Of a stretch of DNA of 64,000 nt, positions 1 through 7,986 are shown in pieces. Numbering within the stretch: the first letter of the stretch is position 1; each line of letters opens with the position of its first letter. A program made the translations under genes and the position numbers. This DNA is from Collibacillus ludicampi. GTDB lineage: Bacteria; Bacillota; Bacilli; Tumebacillales; BOQE01. A model generated the notes under the pieces. That model ran no database searches, had not been told where the DNA came from, and was given only the letters and a program-made list of their open reading frames with translations. The stretch covers positions 248,001 to 312,000 of the forward strand of contig NZ_BOQE01000001.1 in NCBI RefSeq assembly GCF_023705585.1. The letters run 5' to 3'.

Positions 1-843
1 TTTGATTTTACTTTCTGTACCCGTTCGCAGATATAATCCCGAATCCCCCAGTTTTAACCCAATGATCGGGCAACCCATTTCTAGCAGGCTTTCTGCCAAT
101 TCCTGAATCATCTTTTCACTCACAAGGGATAGGACATGTCCCTCAACGGATTGATGCAGGAGTTGTTCATACAGATCCCTTTTTAGCATAAACATCGTTT
201 CTTCGAAACTGGGCAGAAAAATATCGACATAAGCTAATGAAGCACGTAACAAAGCATGCCAATCCACTTGGCCTGCAGCGGAATTCGCGTCGGGCATCGC
301 CATGTCTAACGAGGTGACAAGTCCCTGAGTCTTGACTTTACGCATCAGATCAACAAGCTGTTCGCCATTGTCACGGAACATTTCTTTCATTATAGGAGGG
401 TATCCGAAGTGAAACATCCGCGCCCCTTGTAAGCGGTAACATTGAACGTCCTCAGATTGAGACGTATGGTTTGCCCCTGGATAATGGAGAAAAATCCGAT
501 CCACTCCCGGCAAGTTCAAGACGATTGAGTAGGAACTGTCTTCACCTGGGGCCACAATCATTCCTTCCGCCAATACAGGATCCATTTTTCGCAATAAATC
601 CAGGATCACCCGCCCAAACTCATCATCCCCGACTTTCCCTATTAAGCGGGTAGACACTCCCAAGCGATGCAGACCCAATCCCGTGTTTGAGACTGCTCCT
701 CCTGTTGAAATCGTCACACCTCCGACTTCGTTCAACCGCCCGGGAATAAAAAATTGGGTGGGTGTCTTTCCCTCCGGCAAATCGGGGATCACATCCAAAC
801 AGATGTGTCCCGCGACAACGATTTCCGGTTGAATCGATGTCAT
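1..843 (-). CDS. PfkB-family carbohydrate kinase (C-terminus beyond window edge)
   Basis: Ribokinase/PfkB-fold sugar kinase, expected to phosphorylate a sugar or polyol with ATP in the cytoplasm. The frame is open from an ATG at 843 to the left edge (281 codons), so the C-terminal part with the usual catalytic GAGD motif is outside. Visible are the N-terminal sheet start (VVAGHICLDVIPDLP), a GGAVSNTGLGLHRLG stretch that matches the first PfkB signature region, and IGKVGDDEFG just after it, which is typical of the family. It is the last gene seen of a three-gene minus-strand operon, 15 nt behind the oxidoreductase, with a GGAGTGG-type ribosome site. The substrate cannot be told from the sequence. 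Confidence 0.88.
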   Translation of the reverse strand, partial: MTSIQPEIVVAGHICLDVIPDLPEGKTPTQFFIPGRLNEVGGVTISTGGAVSNTGLGLHRLGVSTRLIGKVGDDEFGRVILDLLRKMDPVLAEGMIVAPGEDSSYSIVLNLPGVDRIFLHYPGANHTSQSEDVQCYRLQGARMFHFGYPPIMKEMFRDNGEQLVDLMRKVKTQGLVTSLDMAMPDANSAAGQVDWHALLRASLAYVDIFLPSFEETMFMLKRDLYEQLLHQSVEGHVLSLVSEKMIQELAESLLEMGCPIIGLKLGDSGLYLRTGTESKIK

Positions 844-858
844 ATACGCCTCCACTCC

Positions 859-2007
859 TTAAGACAATTTGACCGTCTCCCCCGTTTTCTGGGATTGCAA
901 CGCGGCGGTAAACAGTGCGTGGCTTACAGCTGTTTCTTCCGGTGTTACACAATGGAGTGGTTGGTGCATTTCGGTTCCGTTCGCGATTTCATCGCAAAAT
1001 GCCGCCCACATCTGGAGAATGGAATCTGAGAAACCGAATTCAAAAATTCCGCCGGTGATCGTAGGATAAGCAGTTTGGTAAGGAACGTCCACAACGGTCC
1101 ACACTTGTTCCCCACCCGATGAATAGTCCATCATTTTTACCTGCTTCGGATTTTGAGTGGAGTACTCGATCGATCCATTCATTCCATGAATGCGGAGAAA
1201 CCATGTATTCGCGTGCCCGGGTGCAATTCGCTTCATCGATAACACCATAGGGAACTCTTCCGAATCCGTTTGGACATCACATGCCAAAATCGCGTTATCC
1301 CAAGTTTCGCATGGAACCATTTGACCTTCTTGATTCGGCCGTTCTGTCACCAGATTCGATAATAAAGCCCGGACAGAGTTGGGTTTCCAACCAAAACGTA
1401 ACGGCAAATGAAGGACGTACATTCCAAGATCGCCCATGCATCCGTATTCACCATTGGTGGCCATTTGCCGTTTCCAGTTAATCGGCTTGTTGGGATCCAA
1501 ATCGCTACTGTGCCAGAAACCTGCCTCGACTTCGATAATTCTGCCAAGTCTCCCCTCACGGACAAATTGAAACACTTTATAAGCCCCCGGATAAAATGGA
1601 ATCTCTGAAGAGCAACGAACAACCACTTGCGGATTTTCTTGCAGCGCCTGCAAAATTGCCTGATTAGCCTTTAAATCAATGCCAAACGGTTTTTCACCCA
1701 AAAGATGTTTGCCCGCACGGATGATGTCTATGTAAAACTTCTCATGCAAATTGTGGGGAACCGCACAGTAAATGGCCTCAATTTCCGGATTCGCCAATAT
1801 ATCATGGTAATCTTTCGTAACAAATTGAACGGTAGGCACATTTTGTTTAAACCAGTCCATCGCTGCCGGATCCGTGTCACAAACCGCCGTTATCACCGGT
1901 TCTACATTCAGTTCTAATAAATGTAACCAACGCGAAGCCGCACTCGCAAATTCGCGTCCCATCAATCCGCATCCAATGACACCGAATCGAATCCTCCTGC
2001 GCGTCAT
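859..2007 (-). CDS. Gfo/Idh/MocA-family NAD(P)-dependent oxidoreductase
   Basis: Predicted cytoplasmic dehydrogenase of a sugar, inositol or related polyol. The 382-residue length is usual for the family. The N-terminal Rossmann fold shows the dinucleotide motif FGVIGCGLMG (residues 8-17), an acidic residue after strand 2 (CDTDP), and the signature GEKPFG near residues 104-109, whose Lys is the usual catalytic residue. The C-terminal half is the alpha/beta substrate domain. The start overlaps the aldolase stop by 4 nt (ATGA), which indicates translational coupling. Together with an aldolase and a PfkB kinase it suggests oxidation or epimerisation, phosphorylation and cleavage of one carbohydrate. 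Which one is unknown. Confidence 0.9.
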   Translation of the reverse strand: MTRRRIRFGVIGCGLMGREFASAASRWLHLLELNVEPVITAVCDTDPAAMDWFKQNVPTVQFVTKDYHDILANPEIEAIYCAVPHNLHEKFYIDIIRAGKHLLGEKPFGIDLKANQAILQALQENPQVVVRCSSEIPFYPGAYKVFQFVREGRLGRIIEVEAGFWHSSDLDPNKPINWKRQMATNGEYGCMGDLGMYVLHLPLRFGWKPNSVRALLSNLVTERPNQEGQMVPCETWDNAILACDVQTDSEEFPMVLSMKRIAPGHANTWFLRIHGMNGSIEYSTQNPKQVKMMDYSSGGEQVWTVVDVPYQTAYPTITGGIFEFGFSDSILQMWAAFCDEIANGTEMHQPLHCVTPEETAVSHALFTAALQSQKTGETVKLS

Positions 2008-2852
2008 CTTGCTTGTGCTCCCTCTCTCAAGATTCCCAATGCTTCATTAACCGTTGCTCCATCATGTACAATAGCCATAAACGCTCGGGTCATCTTGTTG
2101 GGATTTTCATGTTGAACCACGTTTCGGCCATATACAATACCGGATGCACCCTGCTGCATCAATTGATGGGTTCGGGTAAGAATCTCTTCTTCCGACGCTT
2201 TTCCGCCACCTCTTGGCAAAACTGGCACTCCCGATGCCGCTTCGATCACTTTGTAGTACTCTTCAACGTTATCACACGGGTCCGCTTTGATAATATCGGC
2301 TCCCAACTCAACCGCTTGACGAACCAACGGAATAATCTTCGTAATATCTCCGTCTACCATGTATCCGCCGCCTCGATCGTTCGGCTGCATGACGAGGGGT
2401 TCCACCATCAATGGCATCCCGTAACGCTCACATTCAGACTTCAATCGAGTCACGTTTGCAACACATTGATGGTACAATTCAGGCTGCTCGGGCAATAAAA
2501 ACAGGTTCACAACCACACAAGCAGCATCCAGAGCAAGTGCTTGCTCCACAGGCCGATCAATTAACTGGCTGAAAAGATGGCGTGGAAGTTCTTTTCCATA
2601 AACGTTGGCCACATCCGTGCGCAAAACAAGCGACGGCTTTTGTTTCCCAGGAATTTTTTGCAGAATTCTCGCCTGTCCGGGGCTTAATTGTATCGCGTCA
2701 GGATTTGCTTCAACAATTACCTGAACCGCTTTTTCGATCGATTCAATTCCTGTCAGAAATGCATATTCATTAAAAAAACCATGGTCAATGGCCACATCAA
2801 AACATTTTCCGTCCGAAGCAAACAACCGGTTCAATCGTGGTTTTATGAACAT
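2004..2852 (-). CDS. Class I aldolase of the DeoC/LacD/LsrF (DhnA) family
   Basis: TIM-barrel Schiff-base aldolase of 282 residues. The AIDHG motif (residues 21-25) near the N-terminus and ADIIKADPC (residues 185-193) match the family, with Lys189 the likely Schiff-base lysine. A late GGG plus GIVYGRN segment looks like the phosphate-binding loops. Family members cleave fructose bisphosphate, tagatose bisphosphate, sulfofructose phosphate or the AI-2 breakdown product. The sequence does not discriminate between these. It is the first gene of the operon, with a strong AGAAGGAG site 7 nt before the ATG. The operon has no transporter or regulator inside the window. Confidence 0.85.
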   Translation of the reverse strand: MFIKPRLNRLFASDGKCFDVAIDHGFFNEYAFLTGIESIEKAVQVIVEANPDAIQLSPGQARILQKIPGKQKPSLVLRTDVANVYGKELPRHLFSQLIDRPVEQALALDAACVVVNLFLLPEQPELYHQCVANVTRLKSECERYGMPLMVEPLVMQPNDRGGGYMVDGDITKIIPLVRQAVELGADIIKADPCDNVEEYYKVIEAASGVPVLPRGGGKASEEEILTRTHQLMQQGASGIVYGRNVVQHENPNKMTRAFMAIVHDGATVNEALGILREGAQAR

Positions 2853-2910
2853 GGATACACTCCTTCTGATTGAATAATCTATAAATTACTAACAATTAGA
2901 TTATAAACAC

Positions 2911-2963
2911 TTTCAAACATAAAAATCAAGTTTATCTCATCAAGAATAAACAATTTCAAACAT
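2911..2963 (-). promoter_or_regulatory. Two 10-bp direct repeats upstream of the aldolase operon
   Basis: The sequence TTTCAAACAT occurs at 2911-2920 and again at 2954-2963, exactly 43 bp apart (about four helical turns), in an AT-rich leader 60-110 bp upstream of the aldolase start. On the minus strand it reads ATGTTTGAAA, which resembles the TGTTT-type half-sites of Gram-positive DeoR-family sugar regulators. It could be an operator. That is inference. Confidence 0.35.
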
Positions 2964-3071
2964 TAGCATGTAGACCTTGTAACTTCGGTACTTTGCTTAC
3001 AAGTAGCGAATCAAGAAAGTTCTGTACCTTTATGTCATTTGTTTAGTCGAATAAAGCATCATAAAATGGAA

Positions 3072-3110
3072 AATATTAAAACGGCCAACCCGATTTACAG
3101 GTTGACCGTC
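3072..3110 (-). terminator. Rho-independent terminator downstream of the first yjcZ-like gene
   Basis: On the minus strand ACGGTCAACC pairs with GGTTGGCCGT (one G-U pair) around a 9-nt loop and is followed by TTTTAATATTTT. It lies about 45 nt after the stop of the small gene at 3156-3266. A perfect 18-bp palindrome (AATAAGGACGTCCTTATT, 3123-3140) sits between the stop codon and this hairpin. Confidence 0.7.
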
Positions 3111-3155
3111 AAATACGTCTTTAATAAGGACGTCCTTATTTAGAAACTATCCGGA

Positions 3156-3266
3156 TTAGTAACCTCCTGCTCCAGCTCCGTATCCTGGAACTAGTAAGAA
3201 GAACAACACAAAGATGATCAGAAAAACCACTGCCCATTGGGTATAGGTTCCAAATATTCCATACAT
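3156..3266 (-). CDS. YjcZ-family small sporulation membrane protein, copy 1
   Basis: A 36-residue protein: a short N-terminal MYGIFGTYTQ, one hydrophobic helix of about 18 residues (WAVVFLIIFVLFFLLV) and a Gly/Tyr-rich tail. This layout is typical of the YjcZ/YnzG-type peptides made during sporulation in Bacillales. A GGGGG ribosome site lies before the ATG. Its first 28 residues are nearly identical to those of the gene at 59436-59552, so they are recent paralogues that differ mainly in the tail. It is near a CotD-like gene. The exact function of the family is not established. Confidence 0.8.
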   Translation of the reverse strand: MYGIFGTYTQWAVVFLIIFVLFFLLVPGYGAGAGGY

Positions 3267-3350
3267 AATATTACCCCCTTTTCAAAACGTTACATTCATC
3301 AGGTTCATCAATTTTGGGCCTTTCAGGACACGCTATAATATCATGGTCAC

Positions 3351-3566
3351 TTAATAAACATAGGGTCGACGGAGAACGCCTGCATAACCCGGACACCCTG
3401 GATCGACGATCACGTTCCTTGTCATGGGTACATAATAATGTTGGGGAACATTCACCACGACATGTCTATTGATATAAACAATCGGGTGTACATAAGGAAC
3501 CATACGCGGAATAAATGAGTTCCGTACGCGGTAACGAGGTGGGCACATGATCGGAGGGCAATTCAT
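3351..3566 (-). CDS. CotD-like inner spore coat protein (probable)
   Basis: A 71-residue basic protein rich in Pro, Tyr, Val and Cys (CPPIMCPP at the N-terminus, PGCPG near the end). The central part, VPYVHPIVYINRHVVVNVPQ, resembles the VPHIHPxHTTxVNHxHxxHxH core of CotD-type coat proteins, with the His residues thinned out. There is no signal peptide or membrane helix. An AGGGAGG site lies 11 nt before the ATG. The neighbouring yjcZ-type gene supports a sporulation role. The assignment is by resemblance only. Confidence 0.55.
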   Translation of the reverse strand: MNCPPIMCPPRYRVRNSFIPRMVPYVHPIVYINRHVVVNVPQHYYVPMTRNVIVDPGCPGYAGVLRRPYVY

Positions 3567-3953
3567 GGATAGATATACCTCCCTAAGAGATATTTGGTTT
3601 GCATTATATTGAATGCAAACGATCCATTTTTAGAAACGGATAATCGGCCATAAGTTCAAACAGAGGGGATTTTTTCCGAAACCGTGTATGACTTGCCTTT
3701 CTTCCGAAACTTGATCGCCTTCAGGCGAGAATGTTGAGTACCATACCCTGCAGAGAAGATGAGAGTATATCCGATATCTCCGCTCGTCGGGAATGTGAAG
3801 AATAATCCGGTGGAGTGTATTAAGTGAAGTATAGGATGAAGCAGAGGCGGTTGGGAGGTTGGAGCATATGTACGAGCCCCGACACTTGGCCGGAAAAGCT
3901 CTTTTCGAATTTGTGTTAATTCTACTCAAAATCAAAAAAGCATTCTTTGACGA
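3567..3953. other. Intergenic stretch without a convincing gene
   Basis: No frame here combines a ribosome site, a start and a protein-like composition. A GAAGC(A/G)GAGGCGGTTG string occurs at about 3838 and again at about 4328, on either side of the repeat gene, and is the only structure noticed. Confidence 0.5.
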
Positions 3954-4214
3954 TCACCGACGACCTGTGGTACGGCGACGTCTCCATGACTCTGCCTCTG
4001 ATTCACGTCTCTCAATCTCAGACTCAGCCTCTCGCTCGCGTCTCTCAGTCTCTCGCTCACGTCTCTCAACCTCAGACTCAAACTCTCTCTCGCGTCTCTC
4101 GCCCTCAGACTCAAACTCTCTCTCGAGTCTCTCAATCTCAGACTCAGCCTCTCGCTCACGTCTCTCGACCTCAGACTCAGCTTCTCGTCTTGACATATAC
4201 AAATTCCAGTCCAT
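3954..4214 (-). CDS. Highly charged 11-residue-repeat coiled-coil protein
   Basis: An 86-residue protein made almost only of Arg, Glu and Ser. After a short MDWNLYMS leader it contains tandem 11-residue units of the form RREREAESEIE (units at residues 18-28, 29-39, 40-50 and 58-68, with shortened units at 9-17, 51-57 and 69-76), ending in a basic RRRRTTGRR tail. Hydrophobic residues (Ala/Phe, then Ile/Val) recur with 4-7 spacing, the hendecad pattern of right-handed coiled coils. Among the open frames over this DNA repeat, only this one has a strong ribosome site (AAAGGAG, 8 nt before ATG). I do not recognise the family. The neighbouring small spore genes suggest, but do not show, a spore role. 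Confidence 0.65.
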   Translation of the reverse strand: MDWNLYMSRREAESEVERREREAESEIERLEREFESEGERREREFESEVERRERETERREREAESEIERRESEAESWRRRRTTGRR

Positions 4215-4456
4215 AAACTCAGCTCCTTTACGATTTTCATAATTACAATATTGAATAAGAAGTCAAACGGAGACAGATGAATGACATATTTTAACGCTGA
4301 AATCTGATGTACACGATGCCCATGATAGAAGCGGAGGCGGTTGAACTTCAGACCGAAACCTCATATGCATACTGAACAGCTTATAAGGAAATATTAAGTA
4401 AAACCTAAATTTAACAAACCATTATTACTTACGCGGACAGAACCGATGGGATAACG

Positions 4457-4843
4457 ATGAGAAACATTGCCGCTTTATTTTCAATGCTGATGCCTGGATT
4501 TGGGCAAATATATAATGGTCAGTTCACGAAAGGTGTCTTCTTTTTAATCGTTGAACACTTTGATAATATATTAGGAAAAATAAGCCAAGCCATTCACCTT
4601 GATTTTAACGGATTACATCAACAAGCTGTCGAGGCGGCCAATTTTGAATACTTGTTATTTTACCCTGGATTTTATGCTTATTGCATATGGGACGCATGGT
4701 ATTACGTAAAACCGAATGCTGACAAGTCAAAAACCGCCATTCCTTTTGTTATTGGTGGTTTCCTTGGAGAGATAGGTGCAATATTGGCGAACCGATTACC
4801 CGATAAGTTGAGTCCGATATACTGTGTAAAAATGGTTCAGTAA
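4457..4843 (+). CDS. TM2-like small membrane protein with 3' end replaced by an IS
   Basis: A 128-residue membrane protein. It begins with a helix and the MPGFGQIYNGQFTKG motif typical of TM2-domain and related small membrane proteins (PGxGQxYxGxxxKG), then has at least two more hydrophobic segments. The last ten codons (from LSPIYC on) are encoded by the left terminal repeat of the IS256 element that starts at about 4806, so the native C-terminus is lost. A rho-independent terminator just beyond the right IS end (6203-6236) may be the original terminator of this gene. Function unknown. Confidence 0.6.
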   Translation: MRNIAALFSMLMPGFGQIYNGQFTKGVFFLIVEHFDNILGKISQAIHLDFNGLHQQAVEAANFEYLLFYPGFYAYCIWDAWYYVKPNADKSKTAIPFVIGGFLGEIGAILANRLPDKLSPIYCVKMVQ

Positions 4844-6196
4844 TCTAGCAAAAATTGAGCCATTTCGCTTCCTCTTTGGTAGAATAAGGTTGGCGACTAA
4901 TCTACTAAGGAGGAATGGAAAATGGCTCAATATCAGATTAACCTAAATGATGAAATTTTGCACGGTTTATTTCAGAGGGATGAAGCGGTAGCTCGATTAA
5001 TCGAGCAAGTATTGAATCAGGTCCTTCAGGCCCAGGTTACAGAACAGCTGAAAGCAGCTCCGTATGAGCGTACCGAAGAACGTCAAGGATACCGGAATGG
5101 TACACTCCCCCATACTCTCACTACACGAGTAGGGACGCTCACGCTTCGCGTTCCAAGACTCCGGAATGGTCAATTCTCTACAGACCTTTTCATGCGCTAT
5201 CAGCGGAGTGAACAAGCTCTCGTCTTAGCCTTAATGGAAATGGTGGTCAATGGGGTCTCCACCCGTAAGGTAGCCAAAATTACGGAGGAATTGTGTGGAA
5301 CAGAGTTCTCAAAATCAACGGTGTCGGACTTGTGTAAACGCCTGGATCCCATTGTACATGCCTGGAACAATCGGAACCTTAGAGAGCATACGTATCCCTT
5401 TCTCATCGTGGATGCCATGGTTTTAAAAATCCGGGAAGAGGGACGTGTGCGTTCTCGGAGTGTCATGATCGCAACGGGCATTAACGAAGAAGGATATCGT
5501 GAAATCCTGGGGCTGATGCTTGGAGACAGCGAATCGGAAGCAAGCTGGACAGAGTTCTTTTCATGGCTCAAAAGCAGAGACTTGCGAGGCGTGGATATCG
5601 TCGTCTCGGACAGCCATAGTGGGTTGGTAAATGCCGTAAAAGCGCAATTTCAGGGATGTACGTGGCAACGTTGTCAAACTCATTTTATGCGTAACTTACT
5701 GGATGCTACACCCAAGTCCCTACAAGGGGATGTCTATGGGCGTGTAAGAGCGATTCTTGACGCTCCTGACTTAAAAACGGCGAGAGTCTTACTGAACCAG
5801 GTGATCGAAGACTATTACGAAAAAGCTCCACGTGCTATGCGGGTGCTTGAAGAAGGATTTGACGATGTGACAGCTGTATTGGAGCTTCCAGAACGTTATC
5901 GCAAGCGATTACGCACAACCAATGGCCAGGAGCTCCTGAACGAAGAAATCCGTCGACGCGAGCGGGTGATCCGCATCTTTCCCAATCGAGAGTCCGCCTT
6001 ACGGCTGCTTGGTGCGTTGCTGATGGAGATGGATGAGAAGTGGAGTACGGGCCGTCGCTACCTGGACATGACTGAGTACTGGGATTGGCGTAAAGTACAG
6101 AAAGAGACTTTGAAACAGGCTTCCAAGGTACACCATCTTCGCTAGGCGACCTGTTCTACCAAAGAGGGGATTTTACACACAAATTCGGACTTGATC
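4806..6196 (+). mobile_element. IS256-family insertion sequence, copy A
   Basis: Complete-looking element of about 1.39 kb. The left end reads AGTCCGATATACTGTGTAAA from 4811. The complement of the right end reads AGTCCGAATTTGTGTGTAAA from 6191, which matches the classical IS256 terminal repeat. The exact outer base is uncertain by a few nt and I could not identify an 8-9 bp target duplication. It interrupts the 3' end of the TM2-like gene. It is close to the copy at 12785-14178 but clearly diverged from it. Confidence 0.85.
4922..6145 (+). CDS. IS256-family transposase, copy A
   Basis: A 407-residue DDE transposase of the Mutator/IS256 superfamily. The catalytic core shows the first Asp in FLIVDAMVLK, the second in VDIVVSDSHSG and the Glu region in LLNEEIRRRERVIRIFPN. 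It also has the family-typical WQRCQTHFMRN box. GGAGGAATGGAAA precedes the ATG. It appears intact. The motif before LNEE reads NGQEL instead of the NGMER/NGLER of the other copies. Confidence 0.95.
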   Translation: MAQYQINLNDEILHGLFQRDEAVARLIEQVLNQVLQAQVTEQLKAAPYERTEERQGYRNGTLPHTLTTRVGTLTLRVPRLRNGQFSTDLFMRYQRSEQALVLALMEMVVNGVSTRKVAKITEELCGTEFSKSTVSDLCKRLDPIVHAWNNRNLREHTYPFLIVDAMVLKIREEGRVRSRSVMIATGINEEGYREILGLMLGDSESEASWTEFFSWLKSRDLRGVDIVVSDSHSGLVNAVKAQFQGCTWQRCQTHFMRNLLDATPKSLQGDVYGRVRAILDAPDLKTARVLLNQVIEDYYEKAPRAMRVLEEGFDDVTAVLELPERYRKRLRTTNGQELLNEEIRRRERVIRIFPNRESALRLLGALLMEMDEKWSTGRRYLDMTEYWDWRKVQKETLKQASKVHHLR

Positions 6197-6202
6197 TAGC
6201 TG

Positions 6203-6236
6203 CCGAGCCTATAAAGGCTCGGTATCTTTTTTCTTT
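6203..6236 (+). terminator. Rho-independent terminator to the right of IS256 copy A
   Basis: CCGAGCCT, a 4-nt loop, AGGCTCGG, then TATCTTTTTT on the plus strand. It lies just outside the IS right end and probably once ended the interrupted TM2-like gene. Confidence 0.8.
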
Positions 6237-6272
6237 GATTATCTTTCTCTGTTTATATATTGCTTTGTTTTA

Positions 6273-6344
6273 TACCCTCACTGTTCAGGTAAGGTCTATC
6301 CTGTATTGTGCAGGTAAGGCTAACCCTCACTGTGCAGCTTTACA
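6273..6344. repeat. Three 24-bp imperfect direct repeats
   Basis: Units at 6273-6296, 6297-6320 and 6321-6344, with exact 24-bp periodicity and the shared core CTGT..TGTGCAGGTAAGG or CACTGTGCAG. They sit between the IS256 copy A terminator and the CG-rich accessory DNA, and could be iterons or recombinase or repressor sites of the mobile element. Confidence 0.55.
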
Positions 6345-7060
6345 GTCGATATCTGCATAGGCGGCGAGGCTAGTCAGTGACTGAAAATTAGATGCGAAAT
6401 GGAGACGGTATTGGCATACGCTGTCGGTCGACTTACTTTCGAGAGGCACACCGTATCGATGTTGTCGGAGCGTTGTCGGTTATCTGCGTTCGGTTGTTGG
6501 CGGTCAATTTCGTGGCCCCGCTATGTACGGTTTACCCCCTCGGGTCCAAAAAATTGTTAGCTATGTGCGGTACGCAGTCGCAAGCGGTCGCATGGGCGGC
6601 TTGGGGGGTATACACTTGTTCCGCATCTTAAACCGCCTTCCCTCCGTTCGGAGCCTCGGTTGTCAACTGCCTCGACTCGATGACCTTCATTGTCGCTGCT
6701 CTTACCGAGCCGATGTGAGCCGTTAGAGACCGCATACGACATGCTTCCCGAGTGAGAGCCGTTACGCTTTTCGATGTCTGGCCGCTGGCGTGCCTATAGC
6801 TTGTGCCGTCTGGTATACCCATGTACTGCGGCTATGTCTGCCGCCCGCTTCGGATAGGTCACGTTTGGATACCGTTACCGCACCGCTTTCTTCCCGCCTG
6901 TCTCTGCGGCTTATGCCGAGAGCTATACCGACACCCTTTGTTTTCCGCAACTTAAAGATGCAGAAAAACGCGGCGTTCCGATATACCGCGTTTTTGCATA
7001 CTAATGCAGGATTGGTCGGGTGTCGTAAACTAACGCCCCCGTTAGTTCAAGGAGAATATA
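6345..7060. other. Gene-poor, CG-rich accessory DNA
   Basis: No credible coding frame. The DNA is rich in CGGTC, TCGG and TACG words, unlike the flanking core genes. Similar composition reappears at about 7840-9200 and in the integrase gene, so these pieces probably belong to one foreign element. A hairpin with AAAAACGCGG and CCGCGTTTTT arms at 6963-6994 could be a bidirectional terminator. Confidence 0.45.
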
Positions 7061-7827
7061 CTAATCATTTAATCCCTTTCCATTGAGAATTTGCTGCATA
7101 CATTTTTCAACCCTTGACTGTCGAGTTTTGGATTGTTTGGGTTCAGAAAAATAAAGAATGTATGCTCTTTGCCGTCCCGGCGTCAATGCTTCAAAAGCAG
7201 TTTTCAAGGCAGGGATTTCATCGAATTTATTTTGAAGTTCTACAGGAATTATGAAGTCTGTATTCTTTTTAAAATTCACTTCCAAACCGGCTTTTTCAAC
7301 TTCAATGGCTTCATAAATATAGGCTTTCAAGATGGTTTCCATTTCAACTATTTCTTGAACATTGGTGAACCGAATCTGGCGCGCCGCCTGTACATTCTCC
7401 GTTTGTTGGATTAGAATCCCATGGGCATCCTGTAACAAGGCACCTTTGAAAAACAGAAGCGCACAATATTCTTTAAATCCATGTATTAAAACTATGTTTT
7501 TTTTCTCAAACGTGTAACAAGGATGCATCCACTTAAATTCTTCGGTCAGCTCACAGTCAAGAACGATATTTCTCAACTTCTCATATTCTTCCTTCCATTT
7601 TTTAGCTTTACTTAAAAATTCATCAACCTTTGGATTCATTCTACTATTTGTCATCAAGGAACACACCCCTCATCAATTTTTCGTTCAGCTGACAGTCAAG
7701 CAGACCTGGCTTGGAAAGTTACAGGGAGCTTATGTCGCTATTCTGCCCTAAACTGCAATAAGTGTAGCACACAACTTGCGTATGAATATGCAACAATCAT
7801 AAATACGTCACCGCCGCGTTTTTCTGC
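6960..7827. repeat. 16-bp perfect inverted repeats bracketing the ydeI-like gene
   Basis: GCAGAAAAACGCGGCG at 6960-6975 is repeated as its exact complement at 7812-7827, with weaker similarity for about 20 bp further out (TTCCGCA on both sides). The single gene between them is AT-richer than the DNA outside. This could be a small cassette inserted in the mobile element. Confidence 0.5.
7061..7654 (-). CDS. YdeI-like protein (DUF1801 / OmdA domains)
   Basis: A protein of about 197 residues of the YdeI/YjbR-like family found in many bacilli. An N-terminal DUF1801 region runs from MNPKVDEFLSKAKKW through FKWMHPCYTFEKKNIVLI, with hydrophobic core strands, and a C-terminal OmdA-type segment contains TPGRQRAYILYFSEPKQSKTR, the usual signature of bacteriocin-protection/YdeI proteins. 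The biochemical role is unsettled. The ATG at 7654 is preferred because GAGGGG lies 11 nt upstream; an ATG at 7639 is also possible. The gene is alone, AT-rich and bracketed by inverted repeats, so it is likely cargo of the surrounding element. Confidence 0.75.
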   Translation of the reverse strand: MTNSRMNPKVDEFLSKAKKWKEEYEKLRNIVLDCELTEEFKWMHPCYTFEKKNIVLIHGFKEYCALLFFKGALLQDAHGILIQQTENVQAARQIRFTNVQEIVEMETILKAYIYEAIEVEKAGLEVNFKKNTDFIIPVELQNKFDEIPALKTAFEALTPGRQRAYILYFSEPKQSKTRQSRVEKCMQQILNGKGLND

Positions 7828-7986
7828 AAATTGAAACTGCGGAATACGACCCTTGACCGCATAGACAGAGCGGTTATACGCTAATTTCTGCGGTCTCGGT
7901 GCGTGTGGTTACTTGCGGTCTAACGTGCCTACTCGTGTCGACCTGTGCCGCCCGAGCTTGCGGTCTTGAAATGAAAAAAGGACGTT

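Noticed and set aside
3630-3935. 101-codon minus-strand frame
   Set aside because: No ribosome site, no domain, and a Ser/Arg/Leu/Tyr composition typical of chance frames.
3859-4242. Several overlapping open frames on both strands across the R/E/S repeat
   Set aside because: Only the minus-strand frame at 3954-4214 has a strong ribosome site and a coiled-coil pattern. The others are by-products of the 33-bp DNA repeat.
6628-6950. Two short minus-strand frames (6628-6822 and 6762-6950) in the CG-rich stretch
   Set aside because: They overlap each other, lack ribosome sites and show no domain. Long frames are expected by chance in CG-rich DNA.
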